NCBI GenBank assembly: GCA_013812695.1
Contig: JACCSZ010000357.1
Coordinates: forward strand, 1 to 19,588
Length of the DNA stretch: 19,588 bases
From: Gemmatimonadales bacterium
GTDB lineage: Bacteria > Gemmatimonadota > Gemmatimonadetes > Gemmatimonadales > GWC2-71-9
Direction: 5' to 3'
Shown here: positions 8,901 through 18,637 of the stretch, one piece after another
Numbering within the stretch: position 1 is the first letter of the stretch
How the letters are laid out: each line of letters opens with the position of its first letter
The notes under the pieces: generated by a model
The model's database searches: none
Seen by the model: only the letters and a program-made list of their open reading frames with translations
What the model was told of the DNA's origin: nothing
Position numbers and translations under genes: made by a program

Positions 8901-9072
8901 ACGGCTCGATCGCATCCTCACCCGGGAGTTCGACGACCGCTCGGCCTGGGAGCTCGCGGCCGACGGGAGCTACCGCCAGCTTGGAAGCCTGGCGGTCGGC
9001 GATCCCTCGACATCGCAGACGCAGGCGATCTCGGAGCTTCAGCAGCGACAGGAGGTCGTATGGACCGCGTGA
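5974..9072 (+). CDS. ppk1: Polyphosphate kinase 1 with fused N-terminal CYTH/VTC-like domain
   Basis: The product has 1032 residues; PPK1 is usually about 690-740, so about 360 are added at the N-terminus. Residues 1-205 look like a CYTH/VTC triphosphate-tunnel domain: EFR at 6-8, YVDTGD 43-48, CRVRY 58-62, FELEIDR 124-130, YDR 149-151, QELK 164-167 and TK at 197-198. The lysine expected in the LTLK-type strand is glycine (G73). Residues 206-362 match nothing I know. From about 365 PPK1 proper begins (LLEFNARVL, then SILSANLDEFYM). KLTLYRT, FVELKA and GLKNHAKV with phosphohistidine candidate H774 follow, then GTGNYN and YTDLGLLTADP. H938 lies in IYHFADGG, before IGSADW; whether it is the second catalytic histidine is uncertain. 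PPK1 makes polyphosphate reversibly from ATP; the fused domain may bind, measure or guide the chain. The 3' end overlaps the next gene by 13 bases. Confidence 0.93.
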   Translation: MPSPAEFRCDVPTPGLLDALRAEPLPLGLVARGTTRRQYRDVYVDTGDHALAARGIACRVRYGADDRRTLTLGLAEAGLPVSGPRELFEADVGAVDLAGILSGPSGPARRLRGLVDPARLEPRFELEIDRVVRSASRPWRLPGWFTFLYDRVTVRNGSLTREFQELKVRRVARGRPRLEEISRALETAHGLRPVLWTKMVRARTLLRQLGRESLIRNLDSGRAVAVIALEEGRVAMLREEDALQLPVTAGAGEPAARHGLTEWFGSRVADLVLLGRTAPGIEQPSLEVWLARKLRRGLETDAGRRVEWVALGEVARGVRTSELRDPGTLAAFGVAARSTLVPEWRLADGGRGAPPEPVSEPAEAESLEFLDSSRSLLEFNARVLAAAEDARTPLLERFRYLSILSANLDEFYMALGPESAGARVDELLARQQRCIVDCLGRLAEHGHRILPWASIGPEDRDALRARFRREFFPSLTPRAITLSPGHPFPSIPALTLSLAVALQGDQTGPLHFAYVRLPPTLPRFIPLTDGRDLVPVEEIVAANLGLLYPDRRVQEAALFRVTRKGDLELEDAAAGDLLQAVEEELDQRAVNPIVRLEVQQSASPVLRDMLAQELRFEAGRGASSLGDLVIHDVPGLMAAGDLRQLANLPVPGGSFPVFTSRAALDAGRPIWTQIREHDRLVHHPYDDFSNSVLRLLEEAAEDPEVVAVKLTLYRTGEASPVVRALVRAAAAGKEVAVFVELKASYDEARNIAWVKQLERAGAQVVYGLVGLKNHAKVALVVRREQGELRRYAHIGTGNYNAATARAYTDLGLLTADPAIGDDLGDLFNQLTGTSGAPGAKLRRLLVAPEHLLPGLLERIGREADHARAGRAGLIRAKLNGLDDPELIRALYAASRAGVEVRLVVRGLCTLKPGVEGMSDRIRVRGVIGRFLEHARIYHFADGGTDEYLIGSADWRSRNLRRRVEVVAPVLDPACRQRLDRILTREFDDRSAWELAADGSYRQLGSLAVGDPSTSQTQAISELQQRQEVVWTA
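9050..9055 (+). promoter_or_regulatory. Ribosome binding site for the outer-membrane protein gene
   Basis: AGGAGG lies inside the end of ppk1 and ends four bases before the ATG at 9060. The spacing is somewhat short, but the site is strong and this start yields a normal signal peptide. The next in-frame ATG (9093) would lie much farther away and lose the basic leader. Confidence 0.6.
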
Positions 9073-11630
9073 TCCGTGGGTCTGGCCGATGGATGGTGGC
9101 GGTCGCCGTCGCGCTCGTTGCGCGCCCGCTCGTGGGACAGACGCCACCGTCCGACCCCGCAACGCGGGGAGCTCGGGACACGGTGGTGACTCCCGGCGCC
9201 AGATACCGAGCCGGCGGCCTGCACACGTTCCTGTTCGGCCGGCACTACCGCGACCTCTGGGCGACGCCGATCCGCGTCGAGCGGCTCGATCTCGGCGACT
9301 TCGCGGGCGGCCTGCGTCCGACCCAGCGCGGCGGCGGCAAGCAGACCAGATCGCTGCGCTTTGCCGGGGCCGACGGACGCGAATATCAGTTCCGCTCGCT
9401 GGACAAGGATCCATCGCCGCTCGTGCCGGCGCCGCTGCGCCGCACGCTCGCTGGGCGCGTCATCCAGGATCAGATCAGCGCGGGGCATCCCGGGGCGCCG
9501 CTCGTGGTGAGCCCGATTCTTCGCGCCGCGGGCGTGCTCCACGCGGAGCCACGCCTCGTGCTCATGCCGGACTCGCCCGCGCTGGGCGAGTTCCGCACCG
9601 ACTTCGCGGGCATGCTGGGCACGATCGAGGAGCGCCCGACCGACGAAGGCCCTGGCTTCGCCGGCGCGTCGAAGATCGTCGGCACCGACAAGCTCTTCGA
9701 GCGTCTCGAAGAACATCAGGATGAGCGCGTCGACGCGCGGGCGTACCTCGGGGCGCGGCTGGTCGACCTGCTGCTGGGCGACTGGGACCGGCATCAGGAC
9801 CAGTGGCGCTGGGCCCGGCTCGGCGACGCCGACGCGAGCCCGTGGACACCCATCCCGCGGGACCGCGACCAGGCCTTCGCCAGATTCGACGGTCTCCTGC
9901 TCAGCCTGGCTCGGGTGTCCACGCCGCAACTGGTCGAATTCTCGTCCAGCTATCCGAACATGAACGGTCTCACCTGGAACGGCAGGGTGGTGGACCGGCG
10001 GCTCCTCGGCGCGCTCGAGTGGCCGGTGTGGGACTCGGTCACGACCGAGCTCCAGGGCCGGCTCACCGACCCGGTGATCGACGCCGCCGTACAGCGGCTG
10101 CCGGCCGAGTTTCGCGAGCGCAACGCCGAGTGGCTTTCGGTGGCGCTCAAACGCCGGCGCGACGACTGGCCCGCCGCGGCGCGCAGCTTTTACCGGCTCC
10201 TCGCCTCGGAAGTCGAGGTGCACGGGAGCGACCAGACCGAACGGGTCCAGGTCGTGCACTCGGCCGATCGGGTGCTGGACGTCTCCATCTATCCCGCCGC
10301 GGGCCAAGCGGCCGCGCCCCGTTTTCACCGGCGCTTCGACCGCGACGACACCCGGGAGGTGCGGCTGTACCTGCAAGGCGGCAACGATACGGTCCGCATC
10401 CATGGCCCCGGGTCGGGCGCGCCGCTCCTTCGCGTCATCGGAGGCGGGGGCAACGACGTGGTCATCGATTCCTCGCGCGCCGGGCGCAGCCGATTCTACG
10501 ATGCGCGCGGGACGAACACGACCGACGGGCTCCGTCGCGCCCCGCTCGACCGGCGACCGTACCCGGACTTCCGCCTCACCGATTCTACGCCGTATCCCGA
10601 GCGCGATTGGGGCGGCGCGTGGCGCTTCCGGCCATGGGTCAGCTCGGCACCCGACGTCGGGTTGTTCGTCGGCGGCGGGATGGTGCGCGTGAACCACGGC
10701 TTCCGCGCGCAGCCATACCGATCGAAGCTGATCTTCCGGGGCGGGTATGCGACCGGCGCGCGGAGGTTCCGGGGCGAGTTCCTGGGCGAGCTCCGGCGGG
10801 TCAACTCGCAGGTGCAGATGTCGCTGCTGGCCCGGGCCTCGGGCATCGAGGTGGTCGGTTTCTTCGGGTTCGGCAACGAGTCGCCCCGGACCGGCGACGA
10901 CGCCTTCTACCGCGTGCCCCAGGTGCAATTCGTCGTCGCCCCGGCGGTGACCTGGCCGCTCGGAAGGCGCGGGTCACTCTCCGCGGGGCCAACGGTCAAG
11001 TACGCCGACACCGATCTCGATCCCGGGCGCTTCATCACACAACTTCAGCCGTACGGCTCGGGCTCGTTCGGCCAGGTCGGCGCGGTGGCCGGCATGGAGT
11101 GGGACGCCCGGGACGGCGTCGTGGCGACGCGCGGGGTCCATCTCCTGGCCGGTGGCAGCATCTATCCCGCGCTCTGGGATGTCGAAGAGATCTTTGGCGA
11201 GCTCCACGCCGAGGCGGCGACCTATCTCACGCCGAGGACCTCGTTCGGGCCCACCCTGGCGCTTCGCGCCGGCGGCAAGAAAGTGTGGGGCGCCTTCCCG
11301 TTCTTCGAGTCCGCGTTCATCGGCGGGTCGGCCACGGTGCGCGGCCTTCGCGAGCAGCGCTACGCCGGTGATGCCGCGCTCTACGGCAATGCCGAACTCC
11401 GGGTCCGGCTCGGCAGCTTCTTCGCGGTGTTGCCCGGCGACTACGGCATCTTCGGCATCGCGGACGCCGGACGCGTGTACCTGGAGGGCGAATCGTCCGA
11501 TACCTGGCACACCGGGGTGGGCGGCGGCGTGTGGTTCGCGTTCCTCGAACGCGCCAACACCGTCACCGTGGCCGTGGTCGGCGGCGATGACCGCGCGGCC
11601 CTGTACTTCCGGGCCGGCTTCGCATACTGA
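9060..11630 (+). CDS. Secreted outer-membrane protein: atypical kinase-like domain plus Omp85-like barrel
   Basis: The product has 856 residues. Residues 1-27 form a signal peptide: a basic start, then a hydrophobic MVAVAVALVA core and a likely cut near VGQ. Residues about 90-400 look like a highly divergent protein-kinase-like fold: K116 in REYQFRSLDKD as a possible nucleotide lysine, the acidic pair E190-E191, GDWDRHQDQW at 240-249, and PIPRDRDQAF with D268 and D270. The D-x-H plus D-x-D pattern resembles CotH/HipA/Fam20-type kinases. A strand-rich segment (about 410-480) contains two GGND motifs, at 440-443 and 463-466. From about 520 to the end is a beta-barrel with the Omp85-like GG-x-x-x-VRG motif (755-762) and a terminal tyrosine, as expected for Bam-dependent insertion. 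It overlaps ppk1 by 13 bases, so it is probably co-translated. Activity, phosphate donor and substrate are unknown. Confidence 0.82.
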   Translation: MDRVIRGSGRWMVAVAVALVARPLVGQTPPSDPATRGARDTVVTPGARYRAGGLHTFLFGRHYRDLWATPIRVERLDLGDFAGGLRPTQRGGGKQTRSLRFAGADGREYQFRSLDKDPSPLVPAPLRRTLAGRVIQDQISAGHPGAPLVVSPILRAAGVLHAEPRLVLMPDSPALGEFRTDFAGMLGTIEERPTDEGPGFAGASKIVGTDKLFERLEEHQDERVDARAYLGARLVDLLLGDWDRHQDQWRWARLGDADASPWTPIPRDRDQAFARFDGLLLSLARVSTPQLVEFSSSYPNMNGLTWNGRVVDRRLLGALEWPVWDSVTTELQGRLTDPVIDAAVQRLPAEFRERNAEWLSVALKRRRDDWPAAARSFYRLLASEVEVHGSDQTERVQVVHSADRVLDVSIYPAAGQAAAPRFHRRFDRDDTREVRLYLQGGNDTVRIHGPGSGAPLLRVIGGGGNDVVIDSSRAGRSRFYDARGTNTTDGLRRAPLDRRPYPDFRLTDSTPYPERDWGGAWRFRPWVSSAPDVGLFVGGGMVRVNHGFRAQPYRSKLIFRGGYATGARRFRGEFLGELRRVNSQVQMSLLARASGIEVVGFFGFGNESPRTGDDAFYRVPQVQFVVAPAVTWPLGRRGSLSAGPTVKYADTDLDPGRFITQLQPYGSGSFGQVGAVAGMEWDARDGVVATRGVHLLAGGSIYPALWDVEEIFGELHAEAATYLTPRTSFGPTLALRAGGKKVWGAFPFFESAFIGGSATVRGLREQRYAGDAALYGNAELRVRLGSFFAVLPGDYGIFGIADAGRVYLEGESSDTWHTGVGGGVWFAFLERANTVTVAVVGGDDRAALYFRAGFAY

Positions 11631-11839
11631 TCCCGAGGGTCGGCGCCGGAGTGCGCGGGTCGCGTGCAATTGGCTGCTCCGTCGTTGCGCGAAGGGAAAT
11701 GCGGCACCACCTTTCACTCGCCCCCCTTAGTCCCAGGTGCGATCGTGTCTTCCAGGAGGCGCCCCTTTTCCGGAACGGGGTCCGGCCCTCGTTCCGCTTG
11801 TCGCGCCCGGGTGCGAGCGTCTGAACGGGGGCGGCGCGC
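11631..11839. other. Non-coding gap between the two plus-strand gene runs
   Basis: These 209 bases hold no convincing gene. No stem followed by a T-run was found, so no intrinsic terminator is called. A promoter for the histidine kinase run is expected here, but no box pair stands out. An imperfect palindrome at 11763-11780 is listed separately. Confidence 0.5.
11763..11780. promoter_or_regulatory. Weak imperfect palindrome upstream of the histidine kinase gene
   Basis: CCCTTTTCCGGAACGGGG is centred on the perfect 8-base palindrome TTCCGGAA, and seven of nine symmetric pairs match. It lies about 60 bases before the GTG at 11840, where an operator could sit. In GC-rich DNA such a site can arise by chance. 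Confidence 0.2.
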
Positions 11840-14791
11840 GTGGACCCGCTGAGCCCGTCTCCGCCCGCCCGGCGCATCGGCACGCCCGAGCGCTATGTCG
11901 TGGCGGTGCTGGCGGCGGCCGGGGCCGTGCTGCTGCACACCCAAATGCACCGGCGGTTCGGCGCCTCGATCGACCCGATTTTTCTGCTCGTCGTGGCGTT
12001 CAGCACCTGGTACGGCGGCTTCGGCCCGGGCGTGACGACGCTGATCCTTCTGGGGTTGGGCGCGCTCCTCACGACAGCGGCCACGGCCGGCGCGGTCGCC
12101 GTCACCCCCGGTGCCGATGCCATCGCGCTCACGGTGTACGGTGTCACCGGACTCGTGGTGAGCGGACTCATCGCCTCGCTGTTGGGGGCGCAGCGCCGTG
12201 CCGAGCGGGCGGCTGCGCGGACGACCCGCCTCCAGGCGTTGAACCTGGCGCTCGCCCCGGCCCTGGCCGCGGACGATGCGTCGGCCATCATCGTCGACCA
12301 TGCCATGCGCGCGCTGCAGGCGCGCGCCGGCGCCGTGCTCTACGGCGCGCCGGGCGAGCCGCGGCCTCGCGCCATCCGGAGCGCCGGTCACCCCGGCGAC
12401 CCGGACGATCCCGACGGTCCGTTGGGCGAAGTCCTCCGTTTCGGCCAGCCCGTCTTCATCGATTCCGCGTCGGCGTGGCTCGACCGCTATCCGGTGACCG
12501 CGGCGCGCGGCATGCGAGAAGGCTCGGTGGTGGCCGTGCCGTTCGTGGTGGACGGACGAACGGCCGGCGGACTCGAGCTCGAGTTCGACTACGACCGCCG
12601 GCTCGCCATCGAGGATCGGAACTTCATCCTCACGCTCGCGGGGCAGAGTGGGCAGGCGCTCGAGCGGGCGCGGTTGTACGAGGCGGAGCAGGCGGCGCGG
12701 CGCTACGCCGAAGCGGCGCGGGAGCAGGTGGGCTTTCTCGCCAAGGTGAGCGAGGTACTCGCCTCCTCGCTCGACTACAAGGCAACCCTCTCGGCCGCGG
12801 CACAGATGGCCGTGCCTCGGCTGGCCGACTGGTGTGCGGTGGACATCGTGGGGGAGGACGGGCGCCAGCGTCGGGTCGCGATCGCCCACGCGGATCCGGC
12901 GAAGGTGGATGCCGTCTGGGCGATGAGCCACCGCTATCCGGAGACGCCCGACGACCCGGTCCCTCAGGCGATCCGCACCGCCAAGCCGCAGCTGATTCCC
13001 GACATTCCCGACGAGCTGCTGCGCCGCTTCGCCCGGAGCGACGAGCACCTGGCGGGTCTCCGGGCGTTCGGATTGCGATCGCTGCTCATCGTCCCGCTGA
13101 TCGCCCGGGACCGGATCCTCGGGGCCATTACCTTCGTCCTCGCCGAGTCGGGACGCCGCTTCGGGACGGCGGACCTCCTGCTGGCCGAGGACCTCGCGCG
13201 TCGCGCGGCGGTGGCCGTGGACAATGCCCGCCTGCACCGCGAATCCGAGCAGGCCCTCCAGGACAACAATCGATCGCTCGCGCTGCTGGACACCGTCTTC
13301 CGGGGCGCGCCGGTCGGGCTCGCCTTCGTCGATCGTGAACTGTGCTTCGTCCGGGTGAACGACGCGCTCGCCGCGATGGACCGGATTCCCCCGGACGACC
13401 ACCTGGGTCGCACCATCGCGGACGTGATGGGACCGGACGCGGCGCTGGTCGTGCCGCTGTTCGAGGAGGTGTTCCGCACCGGAGTGCCGGTGCTCGACCG
13501 CGAGCTGGTCGTCGGCCCGCGCGCGCCGCATGGGAGCGAGCGTTTCTACCTCGCGAGCTACTACCCCGTCGCTGGCGCCCGTGGCGAGACCGAATGGGTC
13601 GGCTGCATGGTGAGCGACGTGACCAAGCGAAGGCGCGCGGCCGAGCTGCTCGTTCAAGCGGAGCGTATGGAGGCCGTGGCGCGCGTGGCGGGCGGCGTCG
13701 CGCACGAAGTCAACAACATGATGACCATCATCAACGGCTTCAGCGGTTTTCTCGAAGGGTCGCTGCCCTCCGGCGACCCCCGCAGCGCCGACGTCGCCGA
13801 GATCCGCCGCGCGGCCGACCGCGCCGCCGGCATCACGCGCCAACTGCTCGCGTACAGCCGGCAGCAGATGCTCCAGCCTACGCCTCTGGACCTCAACGGG
13901 CTGGTCCAGCGGTGCGTCCCTGTGCTCGCCCGGCTGCTGGGGCCCGATGTCGCCATCGAGGTTCTTCCGGCGGCCGACCTCTCGAGCGTCCGCGCGGATC
14001 CCTCGCAGCTCGAGCAGGTGCTTGTCAATCTCGCCCTCAACGCTCGGGATGCCATGGCGGGGCGGGGCCGCCTCGCGCTCGCGACCGACAACGTGACGCT
14101 GGACTCGGTCCGGCGGCCGTATCCGCCGGGCATCCGGATGCCGCCTGGTACCTACGTTCGGCTGACGGTCAGCGACACCGGACAAGGCATGGACCCCGCC
14201 ACGCGCGCCCGGGTGTTCGAGCCGTTCTTCACGACCAAGCCGCCCGGCCAGGGAAGCGGCCTCGGTCTGGCGACCGTGTACGGCATCGTGAAGCAGAGCG
14301 GCGGGTATGTCTGGGTGTACAGCGAGCCGGGTCAGGGATCGTCGTTCAAGATCTACCTTCCCGAGCTGGTCGGCTCGGCCGCCGAGCCGCCGGCGGCCGC
14401 GGTGCCGGTCTCCCCGCGCGGCGCCGAGACCATCCTCATCGTCGAGGATGAGTCCGCCGTCCGCCGCATGGCCTCCCGAGCCCTGGCCGATCAGGGCTAC
14501 ACCATTATCGAGGCCGAGAACGGCGCCGCGGCGCTGGAATTACTCGCGCGGGAACCGTCGGCGGTCGATCTGGTGCTCACCGACGTCGTCATGCCGGTGC
14601 TCAACGGCGGCGAGCTGGGCGAGCGGCTCGCCGCCGAGCGGCCGGAGCTCAGGGTACTGTTCATGTCGGGCTACACCGACGACGATATTGTGCGACGCGG
14701 CCTCCTTCGACCGGGGCTGCCGTTTCTGCAGAAACCGTTCATGCCGGCCGATCTGTCGCGGAAGGTGCGCGAAGTGCTCGACACCCGATGA
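11840..14791 (+). CDS. Membrane-bound hybrid sensor histidine kinase (DUF4118-like/GAF/GAF/PAS/HisKA/HATPase/REC)
   Basis: The product has 983 residues from a GTG preceded by a G-rich stretch (11827-11834); no better start is nearby. Residues 19-115 hold about four membrane passes like the KdpD-type DUF4118 module. Two GAF-like domains follow (about 125-280 and 295-470), then a PAS domain (about 482-600). The phosphorylated H622 lies in GGVAHEVNN, typical of the HisKA family. ATP-binding motifs are N box NLALNARDA 730-738, DTGQGM 779-784, FEPFFTTK 793-800 and GSGLGL 805-810. A receiver domain occupies about 863-980 with phospho-acceptor D915 and K965. It should pass phosphate from H622 to D915 and perhaps on to a phosphotransfer protein encoded elsewhere; no output domain or separate regulator is present here. 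The GAF and PAS ligands are not evident. Its stop overlaps the start of tilS (ATGA). Confidence 0.94.
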   Translation: MDPLSPSPPARRIGTPERYVVAVLAAAGAVLLHTQMHRRFGASIDPIFLLVVAFSTWYGGFGPGVTTLILLGLGALLTTAATAGAVAVTPGADAIALTVYGVTGLVVSGLIASLLGAQRRAERAAARTTRLQALNLALAPALAADDASAIIVDHAMRALQARAGAVLYGAPGEPRPRAIRSAGHPGDPDDPDGPLGEVLRFGQPVFIDSASAWLDRYPVTAARGMREGSVVAVPFVVDGRTAGGLELEFDYDRRLAIEDRNFILTLAGQSGQALERARLYEAEQAARRYAEAAREQVGFLAKVSEVLASSLDYKATLSAAAQMAVPRLADWCAVDIVGEDGRQRRVAIAHADPAKVDAVWAMSHRYPETPDDPVPQAIRTAKPQLIPDIPDELLRRFARSDEHLAGLRAFGLRSLLIVPLIARDRILGAITFVLAESGRRFGTADLLLAEDLARRAAVAVDNARLHRESEQALQDNNRSLALLDTVFRGAPVGLAFVDRELCFVRVNDALAAMDRIPPDDHLGRTIADVMGPDAALVVPLFEEVFRTGVPVLDRELVVGPRAPHGSERFYLASYYPVAGARGETEWVGCMVSDVTKRRRAAELLVQAERMEAVARVAGGVAHEVNNMMTIINGFSGFLEGSLPSGDPRSADVAEIRRAADRAAGITRQLLAYSRQQMLQPTPLDLNGLVQRCVPVLARLLGPDVAIEVLPAADLSSVRADPSQLEQVLVNLALNARDAMAGRGRLALATDNVTLDSVRRPYPPGIRMPPGTYVRLTVSDTGQGMDPATRARVFEPFFTTKPPGQGSGLGLATVYGIVKQSGGYVWVYSEPGQGSSFKIYLPELVGSAAEPPAAAVPVSPRGAETILIVEDESAVRRMASRALADQGYTIIEAENGAAALELLAREPSAVDLVLTDVVMPVLNGGELGERLAAERPELRVLFMSGYTDDDIVRRGLLRPGLPFLQKPFMPADLSRKVREVLDTR

Positions 14792-16113
14792 CGCTGCTTC
14801 ACGAGTTCCGACGGCACCTGGCCACGCTGCGCCTGCCGCCAGGCCGCGGCCTGATCGCGGTCTCCGGAGGGCCCGACTCGGCGGTGCTGCTCGACCTGCT
14901 GCACCACACCCGCGAGCAGCACCGGCTCGATCTGGTGGTGGGACACTTCGAGCACGGCATCCACCCGGACAGCGCGACCGTGGCTGCTCAGGTGCGCGCA
15001 TCGGCGGGGGCCTACCACCTGGCGTACGAGGAAGGGCGGGGCGAGCTGGGACCTGGGGCCGGAGAGACGCTGGCACGGCAGGCGCGCTACGCGTGGCTCG
15101 AGGCAACCTGCCTCCGGGTGGGCGCCACGATCCTGTTCACCGCCCACCACGCGGACGATCAGATCGAGACCGTCCTCATGCGCGCGCTGTGCGGCTCGGG
15201 TCCCGCGGGCCTGGCGGGCATGCTGGCGCGTCGCGCCGCGATCGTCCGGCCGTTGCTGCCGTTCCGGCGCGAGGTGCTGGGCCGATACCTGCGCTCGGAG
15301 CGCCTGCGCGCGTGGGACGATCCGGCCAACGGGGATCCGAGACACCTTCGCGCCTGGGTGCGCGGCGATCTCCTTCCGATGCTTCGGACCCGACTGCCGA
15401 AGGTCGACGAATCGCTGCTCTCCGTCGGCCGCCAGGCGGCGCGCGACCGGGCGGCCTGGAGCGCCGCGCTCGAGCTGTTGCCGGGCCTCGATTTTCGCCT
15501 CGAGCGCGACGGGTTTTCCGTTGCTGCCGGTGTGCTCAGCGGGTATGATTCAGCGCTGGCAGAGAGCGTCCTGATGAGCGCCGCGCGGCGGGTCGGCTGC
15601 CGGCTAGGTCCGGTCCGCGCGGGGCGGTTGCTCCGGGTGGCGACGCAGGGCACCAGTGGTGCCACGATGCCGCTGGGCGCGGGGTGGGCGGCCGAGCTCG
15701 CCTTCGGCAGGCTCCTCGTCGGCCCCGAGCTCGCGCCGTCCGTGCCCGCCGCGTGGGGGGTAGTCGGGCTCGATGGCGAACGGCAGTGGGGCCGCTGGCG
15801 GATCCGGTGGGTCGCCGAGACCGCGCCGCTCACACACGAGCGGCACACTCTCACGGCGTGGGTGGCAGCGGCGGCCCCGCTCGAAGTGCGGGGTTGGACC
15901 GCCGGGGAGCGCATCCGTCCGATCGGGGGTGCCGGCCGCCGCCTCGTGGTCCGCTGCTTTCAGGACGCGCGGGTGCCGCGGAGCCGCCGCGCGGAGTGGC
16001 CGGTCCTGGCTGGACCCGATGGGGCCGTGTGGGTTCCTGGCGTCTGTCGGTCCGACGCTCTCCTCCCGGTACCGGCAACGGAGGCGCTACGGATCGATGC
16101 TGAGTACGCCTGA
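14788..16113 (+). CDS. tilS: tRNA(Ile)-lysidine synthase
   Basis: The product has 441 residues. TilS attaches lysine to C34 of the minor tRNA-Ile so that it reads AUA and accepts isoleucine; the gene is normally essential. The PP-loop ATP motif SGGPDS is at residues 26-31, followed by GHFEHGIHPDS, which fits the family H-x-x-HG-x-R region although histidine/isoleucine replaces the usual pattern. TAHHADDQIETVLMR is the second hallmark. The C-terminal part has the TilS substrate-binding pattern (VRGWTAGERIRPIGGAG, then VPRSRRAEWPVL). It begins on the ATGA shared with the histidine kinase and overlaps hpt by 17 bases, so it is read as part of one transcript. Confidence 0.96.
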   Translation: MTLLHEFRRHLATLRLPPGRGLIAVSGGPDSAVLLDLLHHTREQHRLDLVVGHFEHGIHPDSATVAAQVRASAGAYHLAYEEGRGELGPGAGETLARQARYAWLEATCLRVGATILFTAHHADDQIETVLMRALCGSGPAGLAGMLARRAAIVRPLLPFRREVLGRYLRSERLRAWDDPANGDPRHLRAWVRGDLLPMLRTRLPKVDESLLSVGRQAARDRAAWSAALELLPGLDFRLERDGFSVAAGVLSGYDSALAESVLMSAARRVGCRLGPVRAGRLLRVATQGTSGATMPLGAGWAAELAFGRLLVGPELAPSVPAAWGVVGLDGERQWGRWRIRWVAETAPLTHERHTLTAWVAAAAPLEVRGWTAGERIRPIGGAGRRLVVRCFQDARVPRSRRAEWPVLAGPDGAVWVPGVCRSDALLPVPATEALRIDAEYA

Positions 16114-16651
16114 AGTCCTGCGCCGCACCGGCGGCCGCCCGGTCAAGTCCATCATCTTCGACGAAGCCGCGATCGCGGCCAAGGTCGAGGCGCTGGGCGC
16201 CGAGATTACCGAGGCGTATCCCGACGGCGAGCTGCTCGTGCTCGGCCTGCTCAAGGGCAGCTTTATCTTTCTGAGCGACCTGGTTCGCCAGATCGAGCGA
16301 CCCATCCAGGTCGATTTTTTGGTCGCCAGCTCGTACGGCCACTCCAAAGTCTCGAGCGGCACCGTCCGGCTCGTGTACGACCCGAAGACCCGGCTGGAGG
16401 GCAAACATATCCTCCTGGTCGAGGATATTATTGATACTGGAAAGACCTTGAAGCGTATGATGACGCTACTGGCCGCGCGCCGGCCCAGGAGCCTGGCCAT
16501 CTGCGCGCTGCTCGACAAGGAGCTGGCCGTCGAGATCCGGCCGGAGCTCCGGTTCGTCGGGTTCCGGGCTCCGCCGGCGTTTCTGGTTGGCTATGGCCTC
16601 GACCATGCCGAGAACTATCGTCACCTCCCGTTCATCGCGGACTTGGAATAA
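16097..16651 (+). CDS. hpt: Hypoxanthine phosphoribosyltransferase
   Basis: The product has 184 residues, a normal length for the family. It makes IMP (and GMP) from hypoxanthine or guanine and PRPP in purine salvage. The PRPP-binding loop LLVEDIIDTGKTL is intact near two-thirds of the protein, and the early GLLKGSFIFLSDL segment and the VDFLVASSYG strand match the family. The ATG at 16097 lies within the last codons of tilS; GGAGG at 16080-16084 is 12 bases before it, slightly long. The stop TAA is directly followed by the ATG of ftsH with no gap. The adjacent tilS-hpt-ftsH order is widespread in bacteria and supports the call. Confidence 0.96.
   Translation: MLSTPEVLRRTGGRPVKSIIFDEAAIAAKVEALGAEITEAYPDGELLVLGLLKGSFIFLSDLVRQIERPIQVDFLVASSYGHSKVSSGTVRLVYDPKTRLEGKHILLVEDIIDTGKTLKRMMTLLAARRPRSLAICALLDKELAVEIRPELRFVGFRAPPAFLVGYGLDHAENYRHLPFIADLE

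Positions 16652-18633
<1,982 letters not shown>

Positions 18634-18637
<4 letters not shown>

Noticed and set aside
5725..9414. A very long open frame on the minus strand opposite ppk1 and the barrel gene
   Set aside because: It is antisense to clear genes, its translation is arginine- and proline-rich without family motifs, and such frames are expected in GC-rich DNA.
11714..14185. Long minus-strand open frame opposite the histidine kinase gene
   Set aside because: The plus strand shows a complete set of kinase motifs; the antisense product is low-complexity and unlike any family.
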